From a virus, in the IMG/VR virus record IMGVR_UViG_3300042922_000364, positions 1-33,521 of that record: a stretch of 33,521 nucleotides of DNA. The stretch is one strand, 5' to 3'. Below, one piece after another: positions 21,199-29,533 of the stretch. A program made the translations under genes and the position numbers. How positions within the stretch are numbered: the stretch's first letter is position 1; each line of letters begins with the position of its first letter. Under the pieces are notes generated by a model. The model saw only the letters and a program-made list of their open reading frames with translations, searched no databases and was not told the DNA's origin.

Positions 21199-22632
21199 TT
21201 GTTAAGAGACGTAACAACACAAGTCACAGACGGGCTGCTTGGCCTCGGCGGTGAAAAGGGCGACGGCGTCCATGTCAAAATAGGCGTGTCTCCCGTGGTG
21301 TCCGATACCCCCGTTATCATTACCGGAGATATGGACGCAACAAAAATAAAAGCCCGCCTCGGCTTGAGCCCACTCGCGGACGCCGCGATGGATTCGGTCG
21401 AAAACGGGTCAAACAGAATTCTTTGCATCCCGGTAAAGGCGTCCACTGACGGAACGCTCGGAGCGGTTGATAAGACGATAACCGGAACCGGGAACTGTAC
21501 TGCAACGGGGAAGCCCTACAATGCCTTTGATGTGATTATCAAAATCACCGGGCAGGGAACGCTGAATACCGCGCTGTTCCAATATTCCATTGATGGCGGG
21601 TACTCCTATTCGGATGAGCTGACAGTGCCTTTGACCGGGTCGTTTGAGGTGCCGTCCACTGGTATCACCCTGCAATTTACCGCAGGCACGGGTGAAGACG
21701 CCGCAACGGCCTCCTTCAAGATTGGAGATACCTACAAAGTATCTACTACAGCTCCGGCCATGACCAACGCCGACGTGATCGGCGCGCTGGCCAAGTTAAG
21801 GAATCCCAGCGAAACCTTTGAATTAATTCATGTTGTTGGAGAATCATCGAAGGACTTGTGGGCGGCGGTTGCAGCCGAACAGCTCACCCTCATCAACACG
21901 TATCACAAACCGGTGTTTATTATGCTGGAAGCATATAACAAGCTGAGCACTGAAAGCCTTGACGAGTACACGCAGCGGCTTGCCGATGACAAAAAGAATA
22001 TCAAAAACACTGATATTCAGGTTGTGACGGCCCGCTCGCTTTATACCAAGATGGACGGGACAACACGTGAAATCAACAACGCCGGAATTGTGGCGGGGCT
22101 TTACGCAAAGGCAAAGCCGCAGCAGAGCATTGGCGAAACCAAATCCTTCAGCATTTCCTCGACAAAAATGCTCGGCCTGCGCCCGCTTGGTATTGAAGAT
22201 TACATTGAGGTGCTGGATACCGCGAAGTTCCTTACGTTCCGTCAGTATGACGGCCTTGATGGGTATTACGTGTATAACGCGCGGGTTATGTCCCCGGACG
22301 GTTCCGATTATCGGTATGCTGAGGATGTGCGGATTAAAAATAAAATCATCCGCAAAGCCCGAAAAGAAGCTCTTTTGCAGCTCCAATCCGACGTGGACTT
22401 GGAAGACGTTCAGGGAGACCTTGACGCAAAGGCCCTGTTCATTCAGGCTCCGCTCGACGATATGGTACGCGCCAAGGAGATTTCCTTCGTAACGGTTACC
22501 GTGCCCAAGGGTCAGGATATTCAAACGGATGAGATCATGCACATTACCATCCGATTTGTCCCGCGCGGAAAAGTGCGTGAGATCGTAATAGACCTTGGTG
22601 TTTCCAAGGCCGAAACCGCAGCCACAGCATAA
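21199..22632 (+). CDS. Tail sheath protein (Mu gpL-like)
   Basis: A 477-residue sheath. The N-terminus (LRDVTTQVTDGLLGLGGEKG, HVKIGVSPVVSDTPVIITG) and the C-terminal part with SSTKMLGLRPLGIEDYIEVL, YYVYNARVMSPDGSDYRYAE, DVRIKNKIIRKARKEALLQL and VTVPKGQDIQTDEIMHITIR are characteristic of phage sheath proteins of the DUF2586 type. Residues about 90-185 form a beta-rich insertion (FQYSIDGGYSYSDELTVPL) that would lie on the outside of the tail. It starts with TTG at 21199 directly after the previous stop, with AAGGCGGG upstream. It gives the particle its contractile tail. Confidence 0.92.
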   Translation: MLRDVTTQVTDGLLGLGGEKGDGVHVKIGVSPVVSDTPVIITGDMDATKIKARLGLSPLADAAMDSVENGSNRILCIPVKASTDGTLGAVDKTITGTGNCTATGKPYNAFDVIIKITGQGTLNTALFQYSIDGGYSYSDELTVPLTGSFEVPSTGITLQFTAGTGEDAATASFKIGDTYKVSTTAPAMTNADVIGALAKLRNPSETFELIHVVGESSKDLWAAVAAEQLTLINTYHKPVFIMLEAYNKLSTESLDEYTQRLADDKKNIKNTDIQVVTARSLYTKMDGTTREINNAGIVAGLYAKAKPQQSIGETKSFSISSTKMLGLRPLGIEDYIEVLDTAKFLTFRQYDGLDGYYVYNARVMSPDGSDYRYAEDVRIKNKIIRKARKEALLQLQSDVDLEDVQGDLDAKALFIQAPLDDMVRAKEISFVTVTVPKGQDIQTDEIMHITIRFVPRGKVREIVIDLGVSKAETAATA

Positions 22633-22644
22633 GGGGGAACAAAC

Positions 22645-23076
22645 ATGATTATTAACGGAAGATGCTATGATTGGAGCGATGTTGATGTTAAGCTCCCCGG
22701 CATTAACGTCCAAGTTCAGGAAGTTTCGTACGATGACGAACTGGAAAAAGAAGCCGTCTACGGAAAGGGCCAAGCTCCGAGGGGATTCGGAACCGGAAAC
22801 TATAAGAGTAGCGGAAAAATCAGTATGCTGCGTGATGATTATAATGACCTGCTGGATTACTGCCGAAACAGCAACATCAGCTTTTACGGCCTTGTTATCC
22901 CAAAAATCATTGTATCCTACGCAAACGCCGGGGAGCGTACCCGCCAGGACGTCCTCGACACAGTCACTTTTTCAAAACGCAGCAACAAGGCTTCGCAGGG
23001 CGACAAGTCGCTCAAGGTTGACCTTGACATCCTGATCGTAAACGGCGTTATTCAGGATGGCGTAAAACCGGTTTAA
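22645..23076 (+). CDS. Tail tube protein
   Basis: A 143-residue protein following the sheath. It reads MIINGRCYDWSDVDVKLPGI, YGKGQAPRGFGTGNYKSSGK, MLRDDYNDLLDYCRNSNISF and DLDILIVNGVIQDGVKPV, the usual pattern of myophage tube proteins (beta barrel with a conserved G-rich turn). It stacks in rings inside the sheath. AAGGGGG lies 7 nt before the ATG. Confidence 0.88.
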   Translation: MIINGRCYDWSDVDVKLPGINVQVQEVSYDDELEKEAVYGKGQAPRGFGTGNYKSSGKISMLRDDYNDLLDYCRNSNISFYGLVIPKIIVSYANAGERTRQDVLDTVTFSKRSNKASQGDKSLKVDLDILIVNGVIQDGVKPV

Positions 23077-23109
23077 TCTCAAAATTTTTGACAAAAGGGA
23101 GTTCTTAAT

Positions 23110-23466
23110 ATGACAGATAACGTTCAAACGATTGGCGCAGTAACGCCGACTAACGAAGACCTGAAAAGCAAGTACGGCCAGATTTACAGAGTAAGCACGA
23201 CCGTCCAGCCGGACGATGATACCTCCGTTGATTTGGAATATGTTTTCAAAAAGCCGAATGTCGCAAGCTATGACCGTTACGTAAAGACTGCTGCCAACGG
23301 AGCAACAAAAGCCCTGCAGGCGTTTCTCTTCGACAACATCGTTGACGAACATCAGAAAAAGCTTGAAGATGACCTTGAAGTATATCCCGCTCTTGCACTT
23401 GGAATTGGCGAGAAACTGCTTTCAATGCTCGGCCTGAGCAAAGATGTAAATTTAAAGAAGCTTTAG
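23110..23466 (+). CDS. Tail assembly chaperone, short (unshifted) form
   Basis: A 118-residue protein between tube and tape measure genes, where Mu has gp41. It reads DLKSKYGQIYRVSTTVQPDD, YVFKKPNVASYDRYVKTAAN and ends LSMLGLSKDVNLKKL. Chaperones of this type coat the tape measure protein during tail assembly. Close to its stop it has a slippery heptamer, so a second, longer product is expected. AAAAGGGAG lies upstream of the ATG. Confidence 0.85.
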   Translation: MTDNVQTIGAVTPTNEDLKSKYGQIYRVSTTVQPDDDTSVDLEYVFKKPNVASYDRYVKTAANGATKALQAFLFDNIVDEHQKKLEDDLEVYPALALGIGEKLLSMLGLSKDVNLKKL

Positions 23467-23678
23467 ACGAGCAGCTCCGGGAGGTACGCGAGAATTTTGT
23501 TTCGGCGGGAATAATTGAGATTTACCGTTTCGTGCCTCCTGCTCTTCTAAAGGATAAGGATGTCGGAGCAATGATGATCGACGAGTTCATCCAAACGCTC
23601 GCATACGCAAGGTACATTCAGGAGGTTGAAGCCGACATTACCGCCCGCGCCATTTCAGAAGTATTTGCGGAGGAATGA
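23110..23678 (+). CDS. Tail assembly chaperone, -1 frameshift fusion (G-GT-like)
   Basis: A frame without its own start codon and site overlaps the 3' end of the chaperone gene and runs on to TGA 23676-23678. Slipping by -1 at AAATTTA (23448-23454) joins the two: KDVNL is followed by KEALDEQLREVRENFVSAGI and on through DEFIQTLAYARYIQEVEADI to FAEE. The fusion is 189 residues. This is the conserved G/GT arrangement of tail chaperones, and Mu has the same at gp41/gp42. No alternative start with a ribosome site is visible for the second part, which supports frameshifting. Confidence 0.85.
23448..23454 (+). promoter_or_regulatory. Slippery heptamer A AAT TTA for -1 frameshift
   Basis: In the zero frame the codons are GTA AAT TTA AAG, giving the canonical X XXY YYZ form with X=A, Y=T, Z=A. 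The zero-frame stop is only nine bases downstream (23464-23466). I see no clear downstream pseudoknot. Confidence 0.82.
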
Positions 23679-23709
23679 AAAAACCGGCCTCTTTACAAGG
23701 TCGGTTTTT
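23679..23709. terminator. Bidirectional intrinsic terminator
   Basis: AAAAACCGGCCT (23679-23690) pairs with AGGTCGGTTTTT (23698-23709) with one G-T pair, so there are T runs on both strands. It directly follows the frameshifted chaperone on the plus strand and spans the end of a minus-strand gene. It lies in the path of late transcription. Confidence 0.85.
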
Positions 23710-23932
23710 GTCTGCGAATCCACGCACCGTATAGTTTTGTTGCGTTTTTAGCCGCTTGAAATGGAGTTTGCTTTTTCTTGTCCATTTGCCTTCCCATCGT
23801 TTGTTCATTTCCTACCCATAAAGCGTAAGGAATGATATACAAGGACAGAGGAACGAAGACTAAAATCGAAACAACCACGCCCGCGCAAAGCGCAAATACC
23901 AGCACTTGGAATACCACTGTAAAAAATACCAT
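23693..23932 (-). CDS. Small membrane protein, antisense moron
   Basis: A 79-residue protein encoded against the late operon. Residues 1-40 form a long hydrophobic stretch, probably one or two membrane helices (VFFTVVFQVLVFALCAGVVV, then SILVFVPLSLYIIPYALWV). The rest is basic and soluble (MDKKKQTPFQAAKNATKLYG, AWIRRQKPTL). GGAGG lies 9 nt before its ATG and its end lies in a bidirectional terminator. This self-contained design between chaperone and tape measure suits a moron made in the lysogen. Superinfection exclusion is one possibility, by analogy to small membrane proteins of other prophages; there is no direct evidence for it. Confidence 0.78.
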   Translation of the reverse strand: MVFFTVVFQVLVFALCAGVVVSILVFVPLSLYIIPYALWVGNEQTMGRQMDKKKQTPFQAAKNATKLYGAWIRRQKPTL

Positions 23933-23987
23933 AGTTTTACGCCTCCATTTTTAATTACTATATCACAAATAGGGGGTGAAGTATAGT

Positions 23988-26291
23988 GTGAGTTTAGAAT
24001 CTGTTTTCAAATTATCGGTTATTATGAATATGATTGATAACCTGACGGGTCCGATGGCGAAAGTCTCTACTTCGGTAGACGGCAGCGTCGGCAAAATCCA
24101 GTCACTCAATCAGACCTTCGGCAGCATGACAAAGGTCGGGGCCACCATGGCGGGCGTCGGCGCACAGATTACCAGCGCATTGCTTGACCCGGTGGAATCC
24201 ACCTATGCGTCCAAAAAGGCACTCGGTGAGTTGAGCTCGCTTGGCATTAAAGATTTGGGGGCGCTTGATAAAGCGGCACGGTCATTCTCCGATACATGGG
24301 CGGGAACAACCAAGGCGGATTTTATCACCGCCGCTTATGATATCAAATCGGGTATCAACTCCCTAACGGACGTAGGCGTCGCGCAATATACCACACTCGC
24401 CGGTGAAACCGCAAAAGGAACAAAATCTTCAATCGCGGAAATGACTTCCCTTTTTGCAACCGGGTACGGCATCTATAAGGATGCGTACTCAAAAATGTCA
24501 GATTTGGAATTTGGAGAAATGTTCTCGGCGGGTATTTCAACCGCCGTTCAAAAGTTTAAAACAACCGGGTCTGGAATGTCCGAATCAATTAAAACACTCG
24601 GTGCGTCCGCGACTTCCGCTAAGGTTCCGCTTGAAGAGCAGCTTTCCATTCTTGGTATGCTGCAGGCCACGATGGGCGGTTCAGAGGCGGGTACGAAATA
24701 CAAAGCTTTCCTCCGTACAGCCGCGCAGGGCGGCAAGGAATTAGGACTAAGTTTTGTCGATGCAAATAACCAATTACTATCCATGCCGGAAATACTCAAC
24801 AAACTGCGCGGAAAATTTGGCGACACGATGGACGCCGCCGAAAAGATGAAACTGCAAAGCGCATTTGGAGACGCCGAGGCGGTTTCCCTAATTGACCAGA
24901 TGTACAGCAAGACCGGAGCACTGCAGGGAAACATCGTGGGAATGTATAGCGCTTTGGGTAAAGGAACCGGCGTAACCAAAGAAATGGCAAACGCCATCAA
25001 CAATACCGACCCGGATAAATATCAGTTACTACAGCAGCGGCTTGACAATGTAAAAGCGTCACTCGGAAACACTCTGCTTCCCACAATCAACTCGGGAATC
25101 GGAAAGATTGAGGAAATGCTGACAAAGGTAGATTCATGGGCGCAAAAGAACCAAGACCTCGTACGGGTTATATTGCTTATCGCTCTTGCCCTCGGTTCTT
25201 TCCTGACCGTTGGAGGTACAACCATTGCAGTCTTTGGAGGCATTGGTCTTGTTGTTACTAAAACAATAGGGTTCTTTAATGGCTTTTGGAGCGGACTGCT
25301 TAAAATACCCGGTATACTCACTACTATTCATATCAAAGCTTTGTATGCTGGGGATGGTTTGAAGGCAGGGTTCGGAGCCATCAAGTCCGTCGCAGGCAGC
25401 GCGGTTTCCGGCATTGGTTCGGTAGCAAGTTCTATCGGCAGCTTTGCCAAACAGGCCGCTATAACCGGAGCAGGAGCAATTAAAAGCTTCGTGATCAGCC
25501 TTGTCGGAATGGCGAGGCAGGCAATTACAACGGCAGTGACTGCACTGCCCGGCCTGATTTCTTCCGTTTGGAGTTTCACCGCTGCGCTGCTCGCGAACCC
25601 GATTACATGGATTGTAATTGGTATTGTGGCCTTGATAGCCGTCATCATCCTGCTTTGGCAGAACTGGGATAAAGTAAGCGCATTCATTTCAACCACTTGG
25701 AATAATGTGGTTGCTGGTGTCACCGGAGGAATTAACAACCTTAAAACCGGAATCGGCGGCGTGATTACTTGGATTACTGAGAAAATTGCATGGTTTGGGG
25801 AATCAGGCAAAAAGATTGTTGACACGCTGGTGAACGGAATCAAGAGCGTCGCAATGAAACCGGTTGATGCTGTGAAGGGCATCTTTGACAAAGTCCGCAA
25901 GCTCCTGCCGTTCTCGGATGCGAAGGAAGGCCCCCTCTCTCACCTGACCCTAAATGGCCGTCGCGTCATGGAAACGGTGACAACGGGTATCAACCAAACT
26001 TCCGACATGCCCTCAAAGGCAGTCGACAAGTCTTTCAAAAAAGTAGACTTCACCACCACCCGGCAGCCGATTAAGAAAGTCAGCCTTAAGGAAACCAGCG
26101 AAAAGTCCGAGACTGAAAGTTCAACAACCACCAAAGAAAAGGGTCTAACAATTGAGAAGTTCTTCATGCAGATTGATTTCAGCAAAGTCAATGACCTGCC
26201 TAAGCTTCTCAAGCTGCTAAAGGAAATGGAAGATTTCATCAACGCCAACGGCGGCTCGGTCGATAAAGACCCGACGCCGGAACCGGCTTAA
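23988..26291 (+). CDS. Tape measure protein
   Basis: A 767-residue protein that fixes tail length. The N-terminal part has the TP901-type layout (SVFKLSVIMNMIDNLTGPMA, then FADTW-like text in ARSFSDTWAGTTKADFITAA, and SIKTLGASATSAKVPLEEQL). Hydrophobic segments lie near 391-425 and 537-560 (NPITWIVIGIVALIAVIILL). Near residue 641 is the phrase LLPFSDAKEGPLSHLTLNG, common at the end of tape measures of myophages. GTG 23988 is preferred because AGGGGGTGA (23971-23979) lies at proper distance; GTG 23976 falls within that site. Length is typical for a tail somewhat longer than Mu's. Confidence 0.93.
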   Translation: MSLESVFKLSVIMNMIDNLTGPMAKVSTSVDGSVGKIQSLNQTFGSMTKVGATMAGVGAQITSALLDPVESTYASKKALGELSSLGIKDLGALDKAARSFSDTWAGTTKADFITAAYDIKSGINSLTDVGVAQYTTLAGETAKGTKSSIAEMTSLFATGYGIYKDAYSKMSDLEFGEMFSAGISTAVQKFKTTGSGMSESIKTLGASATSAKVPLEEQLSILGMLQATMGGSEAGTKYKAFLRTAAQGGKELGLSFVDANNQLLSMPEILNKLRGKFGDTMDAAEKMKLQSAFGDAEAVSLIDQMYSKTGALQGNIVGMYSALGKGTGVTKEMANAINNTDPDKYQLLQQRLDNVKASLGNTLLPTINSGIGKIEEMLTKVDSWAQKNQDLVRVILLIALALGSFLTVGGTTIAVFGGIGLVVTKTIGFFNGFWSGLLKIPGILTTIHIKALYAGDGLKAGFGAIKSVAGSAVSGIGSVASSIGSFAKQAAITGAGAIKSFVISLVGMARQAITTAVTALPGLISSVWSFTAALLANPITWIVIGIVALIAVIILLWQNWDKVSAFISTTWNNVVAGVTGGINNLKTGIGGVITWITEKIAWFGESGKKIVDTLVNGIKSVAMKPVDAVKGIFDKVRKLLPFSDAKEGPLSHLTLNGRRVMETVTTGINQTSDMPSKAVDKSFKKVDFTTTRQPIKKVSLKETSEKSETESSTTTKEKGLTIEKFFMQIDFSKVNDLPKLLKLLKEMEDFINANGGSVDKDPTPEPA

Positions 26292-26309
26292 TGGTTCGGA
26301 GGGATAACC

Positions 26310-26933
26310 TTGATTTATGTAGATGACAGCACAGTTAAAGTCGGCGGGGTTATTCTCCCCGGCCTCTTCAAAAGCATTGAAATCAAAAGCGATGCGCAGA
26401 TCGACGAGCAGACGGTCGAGGGCAGTACAGCCAAACCCAAGCAAGCAACCGGCTATGAGGACGCCAAAATTACCGTGGAGCTTGTACTGGAGGACAGCCC
26501 AAAAGAAACGAAGGAGCAGAAGCTTACCAAGATTCAAAACCTCTTTAGGGCTTCCGGGCAGGCGAAACCTATCGTACACGATATTGTAAATACGCACACG
26601 GCTATTCGCGGGATTAAGAAAGTGCTGTTCAAATCCTTGTCAACCAAAGAGCAAAACACTAAGACCAGCGAAATTACGGCCAGTATGGAATTTTGGGAGT
26701 ATGTGCCGACTACCATCACCGCGACCAAGGCAAGCAGCTCCTCAAAGAAAAAGAGCAGTTCAAAAAGCAGTTCCGCAACAAGCGGATTGAGCGCATCATA
26801 TCAAAGCTATTTAAAGAATGATCGTGGCAAAGCGCCAAAGGCAGCAAGCAAAACCGCCAGCTCCCCCGCAAAGGATACGGCGGACAGCTCAAGATATAAA
26901 TATCAGATATCCGGATTGCTTAAGGAGGATTGA
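26310..26933 (+). CDS. Baseplate/tail protein (Mu gpN position)
   Basis: A 207-residue protein following the tape measure. The first 135 residues are beta-rich and resemble small baseplate hub-associated proteins of Firmicutes myophages (MIYVDDSTVKVGGVILPGLF, EDAKITVELVLEDSPKETKE, ASMEFWEYVP). Residues about 140-200 are low-complexity Ser/Lys/Ala (SSSSKKKSSSKSSSATS), probably a flexible linker. It has no LysM domain. The start is TTG 26310, 6 nt after GGAGGG. In Mu this place is held by N, whose name as a DNA circulation protein does not clearly apply here. Confidence 0.7.
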   Translation: MIYVDDSTVKVGGVILPGLFKSIEIKSDAQIDEQTVEGSTAKPKQATGYEDAKITVELVLEDSPKETKEQKLTKIQNLFRASGQAKPIVHDIVNTHTAIRGIKKVLFKSLSTKEQNTKTSEITASMEFWEYVPTTITATKASSSSKKKSSSKSSSATSGLSASYQSYLKNDRGKAPKAASKTASSPAKDTADSSRYKYQISGLLKED

Positions 26934-26939
26934 CTGTAT

Positions 26940-27695
26940 ATGTCAGAAACAGAATTGTTTTATCCTGAGATATCTGCCAGTGTCGGAAATTACAATTTCA
27001 TCAAGGGAATTGAAATTGAATCATATTCCTCAAAGACTTCCTATTTTGATTGGGCTAAAATTAGATTCACAGAAGAGTTTCAGCCGAAGATCAGCCTTGC
27101 ATCCGGGGATAAGGCGTCAATTGAACTTGGGTATGACGGTGCGCTGGAAGAGGTCTTTCAGGGCTATGTACTGAAAGGATACAACGGCGGCACCTCTCTG
27201 AATGAAATCCTGCTGAAGGATGATATGTTGACATTGGAAAGCACCAGCATCACCAGCACTTTCCTAAATGCAACGCCAAGGGAGATCATTTCTTTTGCAC
27301 TTTCAAAAGCAGGGGTCAAGGCGTCGGTGATTTCAAAAACGGCATACCCTGCCAAGAAGATGTTTGCTGTTTCAAAGAAGAGCATCGTTGCGCTGCTACA
27401 GGAGATCAATGCAGCTTGGAACATCAGCGTAAAGTTCTTCTTCCGTGGCGGCGTGTTCTATTGGGGAGAAGCTCCAAAACAAACCGATATATACGAGTTC
27501 AACTATGCAAAAAATATCATATCCCTTGACCGGGTCAACGGCATATGGGAACTCGTTACCGTATCGGCCCCATTTATCCATCATTCGGACATTATTCGAG
27601 TTGACCACCCGGAAACATCGGGAGATTTTGAAGTCAGCAAGGTTGTGTTTTCAACGAATTCAACAGGGTTTATCCGCACTTACATTTACTTCTAA
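26940..27695 (+). CDS. Baseplate hub protein (Mu gpP / gp44-like)
   Basis: A 251-residue protein shorter than the Mu hub (379). It has hub features: a start ETELFYPEISASVGNYNFIK, a beta-rich first part (DWAKIRFTEEFQPKISLASG, KASIELGYDGALEEVFQGYV), then a helix-containing middle (NATPREIISFALSKAGVKAS) and VALLQEINAAWNISVKFFFR with GVFYWGE. These resemble the gp27/gpD hub fold. TAAGGAGG lies 11 nt before ATG 26940. It would form the trimeric centre of the baseplate onto which the spike docks. Confidence 0.82.
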   Translation: MSETELFYPEISASVGNYNFIKGIEIESYSSKTSYFDWAKIRFTEEFQPKISLASGDKASIELGYDGALEEVFQGYVLKGYNGGTSLNEILLKDDMLTLESTSITSTFLNATPREIISFALSKAGVKASVISKTAYPAKKMFAVSKKSIVALLQEINAAWNISVKFFFRGGVFYWGEAPKQTDIYEFNYAKNIISLDRVNGIWELVTVSAPFIHHSDIIRVDHPETSGDFEVSKVVFSTNSTGFIRTYIYF

Positions 27696-27708
27696 GGAGG
27701 CAGGCCGT

Positions 27709-27993
27709 ATGATCGAGGAGCTCGTGCAAACAGGCGTTAACAAAGTATTAAGCGAAGAATTTCCGCACCTGCTCCGCCCAGCTTTTGTGTGCGCGAGGAT
27801 AACGAAGGCGCAGGATGCAGGCGGTTACTACGTTTACAATCTCAAAATACTTGACAAAACGGGCGAGATTGACAGCAGCTTTTCCGAAATACCGAGCATT
27901 CACTCTAAGGTTCAGGCAGCGACAGGAGCGACCGTTGCCGTCGCATTGCTTTATGGAGAGCTTAATCCCTTTATCATTGCGGAGGTAGTTTGA
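27709..27993 (+). CDS. Baseplate spike-like protein, short OB-fold (Mu gp45 position)
   Basis: A 94-residue protein, starting MIEELVQTGVNKVLSEEFPH and then a beta part (AFVCARITKAQDAGGYYVYN, LKILDKTGEIDSSFSEIPSI, and ATVAVALLYGELNPFIIAEV). The arrangement is that of an OB fold as in gpV spikes but lacks the long C-terminal helix seen in full-length spikes, so it may be only the base of the spike. AAGGAGG precedes the ATG at 27709. The stop overlaps the next start (TGATG). Confidence 0.65.
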   Translation: MIEELVQTGVNKVLSEEFPHLLRPAFVCARITKAQDAGGYYVYNLKILDKTGEIDSSFSEIPSIHSKVQAATGATVAVALLYGELNPFIIAEVV

Positions 27994-28406
27994 TGGCACA
28001 GATTAACGATACAGACATTCGGCTGGATGCAGCTTATCAGCTCACGCAGGCCACCAATGGCGACGCCCCCATTGCTTCGGGGCTGGACTGTGTCTTTCAG
28101 GATATCCAGCTTGAGGCACATTCGCAGGAAGGCGAACTTTTCTATGACGAGGCTTGGGGATGGTCGCTTCTTGACTTCCTCCAGAGCGAGGATGACGAGC
28201 TACTTCGCCTCGAAATTCAGGAGCGCATCAAAGAAAAGCTGGCGCGGCGTTCTGAGGTAGACGTGGAAACAATCACAACCTTAGTCAGCATCAGCGACGA
28301 TACTATTTCAATTCACACAACATTCAGTTTTATCAGCAATTCCCAAACGCAGACCGTGGATGTCGATTTAGATCGGGTTAAAGTGGAGGTGACAGACAAT
28401 GCTTGA
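27993..28406 (+). CDS. Baseplate protein, gp25/gpW-like (Mu gp46)
   Basis: A 137-residue protein with gp25-like features: DTDIRLDAAYQLTQATNGDA, DIQLEAHSQEGELFYDEAWG, LLDFLQSEDDELLRLEIQER and a beta end (DDTISIHTTFSFISNSQTQT). It forms part of the baseplate wedge that triggers sheath contraction. ATG 27993 lies 7 nt after GGAGG, and the TGATG junction couples it to the previous gene. It overlaps the next gene by 8 bp. Confidence 0.87.
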   Translation: MAQINDTDIRLDAAYQLTQATNGDAPIASGLDCVFQDIQLEAHSQEGELFYDEAWGWSLLDFLQSEDDELLRLEIQERIKEKLARRSEVDVETITTLVSISDDTISIHTTFSFISNSQTQTVDVDLDRVKVEVTDNA

Positions 28407-29529
28407 TGACGAGATTTTAGACAGCGTTCTTCCGGTTCCTGATTTGAACACCTTGAAAGATGAGACCGTCACAGAGCTTCAGAGCGAAGGCTTTGTTATT
28501 TCAAACTTTCAATCAGGAGGCGTCTTCTATACCATACTGATGATCGTCCTAAATGTCCGTATTGAACTTGTGAAGCTGCTCCGCACGGTATTATCAAATA
28601 TGTTTGTTTCCAGTGCAGCAGATGGTTGGCTTGAAATTAAGGCTGCTGATTTTGCCAAGAAGCGCAAGGCCGCTATCAAAACGCAAGGCAAGGTGACAGT
28701 TGCGCGGCAGGCTTCCGGCGAGGGTATAACCATTCCAAAGGGTCAAGTGTTCAAAACCATCAAGGATATAAACGGTGAGGAGCTGCGCTTCTTTGCTTTG
28801 GCCGACACGGTGCTGCAGCAGGGCACTCTCAGTGTTGATGTTCCGGTGGAGGCCGAAATAGAGGGCTCCCGGTACAATGTCCCACAAGACCAAATCAAAA
28901 ACAGCCTGACGCACATTGAGGGAATAGATACCATTTCGAACGGTGCGGGCTGGATTACCACGGAGGGCAGCGATATTGAAGATGTCGAAAGCCTGCGCTC
29001 CCGGGTGCTCAATGCGTGGGCCGAGCTCTCCACGCTGCCGATTGCGGATAAATATAAAAACGTCTGCGAGGCAGTTCCGGGCGTCTTGTTCGTCCGGGTC
29101 GATGATCAGCATCCGCGCGGACAGGGCACGGTGGACATCATCGTTACCGGTACGGCGGGTGAAGCTACTGAGGGGCTTCTAACGCTTGTCAGAGCCGCAG
29201 CAGATGCAATAAAAGGGCCGTCCGATGATGTACTGGTCAAGAGTTCAACAACGGTTGCACAGCCCATCACGTTAACCGTAACGGTTCCCGATTCCATCAA
29301 CTCGGATGGACTTGAAGACAAGGTGGTTTCAGCTCTCACTGAGCTGCTGAAGGTTCAGAAAAATCGCAGCTTAAATGAGTTGACTTTGGCGGATATTATC
29401 TATACGGTCAAGAGTAAAGTTTCGGAAGTGCAAAACGTCAAGGTCACGACCCCGACGGCTGACGTCGAACTGGATACCGACAAGATCGTCATTGCGGGTG
29501 CAATGGCCGTAACAGTGCAAAAGGTGTGA
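28399..29529 (+). CDS. Baseplate J-like protein (Mu gp47)
   Basis: A 376-residue protein of the baseplate J family. Signature segments are VISNFQSGGVFYTILMIVLN, ADGWLEIKAADFAKKRKAAI, KGQVFKTIKDINGEELRFFA, the linker NGAGWITTEGSDIEDVESLR and VPGVLFVRVDDQHPRGQGTV. J proteins form the wedge that links sheath, fibres and hub. GGAGG lies 9 nt before the ATG. The length matches Mu gp47 (about 360). Confidence 0.93.
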   Translation: MLDDEILDSVLPVPDLNTLKDETVTELQSEGFVISNFQSGGVFYTILMIVLNVRIELVKLLRTVLSNMFVSSAADGWLEIKAADFAKKRKAAIKTQGKVTVARQASGEGITIPKGQVFKTIKDINGEELRFFALADTVLQQGTLSVDVPVEAEIEGSRYNVPQDQIKNSLTHIEGIDTISNGAGWITTEGSDIEDVESLRSRVLNAWAELSTLPIADKYKNVCEAVPGVLFVRVDDQHPRGQGTVDIIVTGTAGEATEGLLTLVRAAADAIKGPSDDVLVKSSTTVAQPITLTVTVPDSINSDGLEDKVVSALTELLKVQKNRSLNELTLADIIYTVKSKVSEVQNVKVTTPTADVELDTDKIVIAGAMAVTVQKV

Positions 29530-29533
29530 GAGT

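Noticed and set aside
21844-22773. 309-codon minus-strand frame opposite the sheath gene
   Set aside because: The plus strand has an intact tail sheath with family motifs and a continuous operon. The minus frame has no motif and crosses the sheath-tube junction.
24548-25003. 151-codon minus-strand frame opposite the tape measure
   Set aside because: It is serine- and leucine-rich as expected from the complement of the tape measure coding frame and has no start signals.
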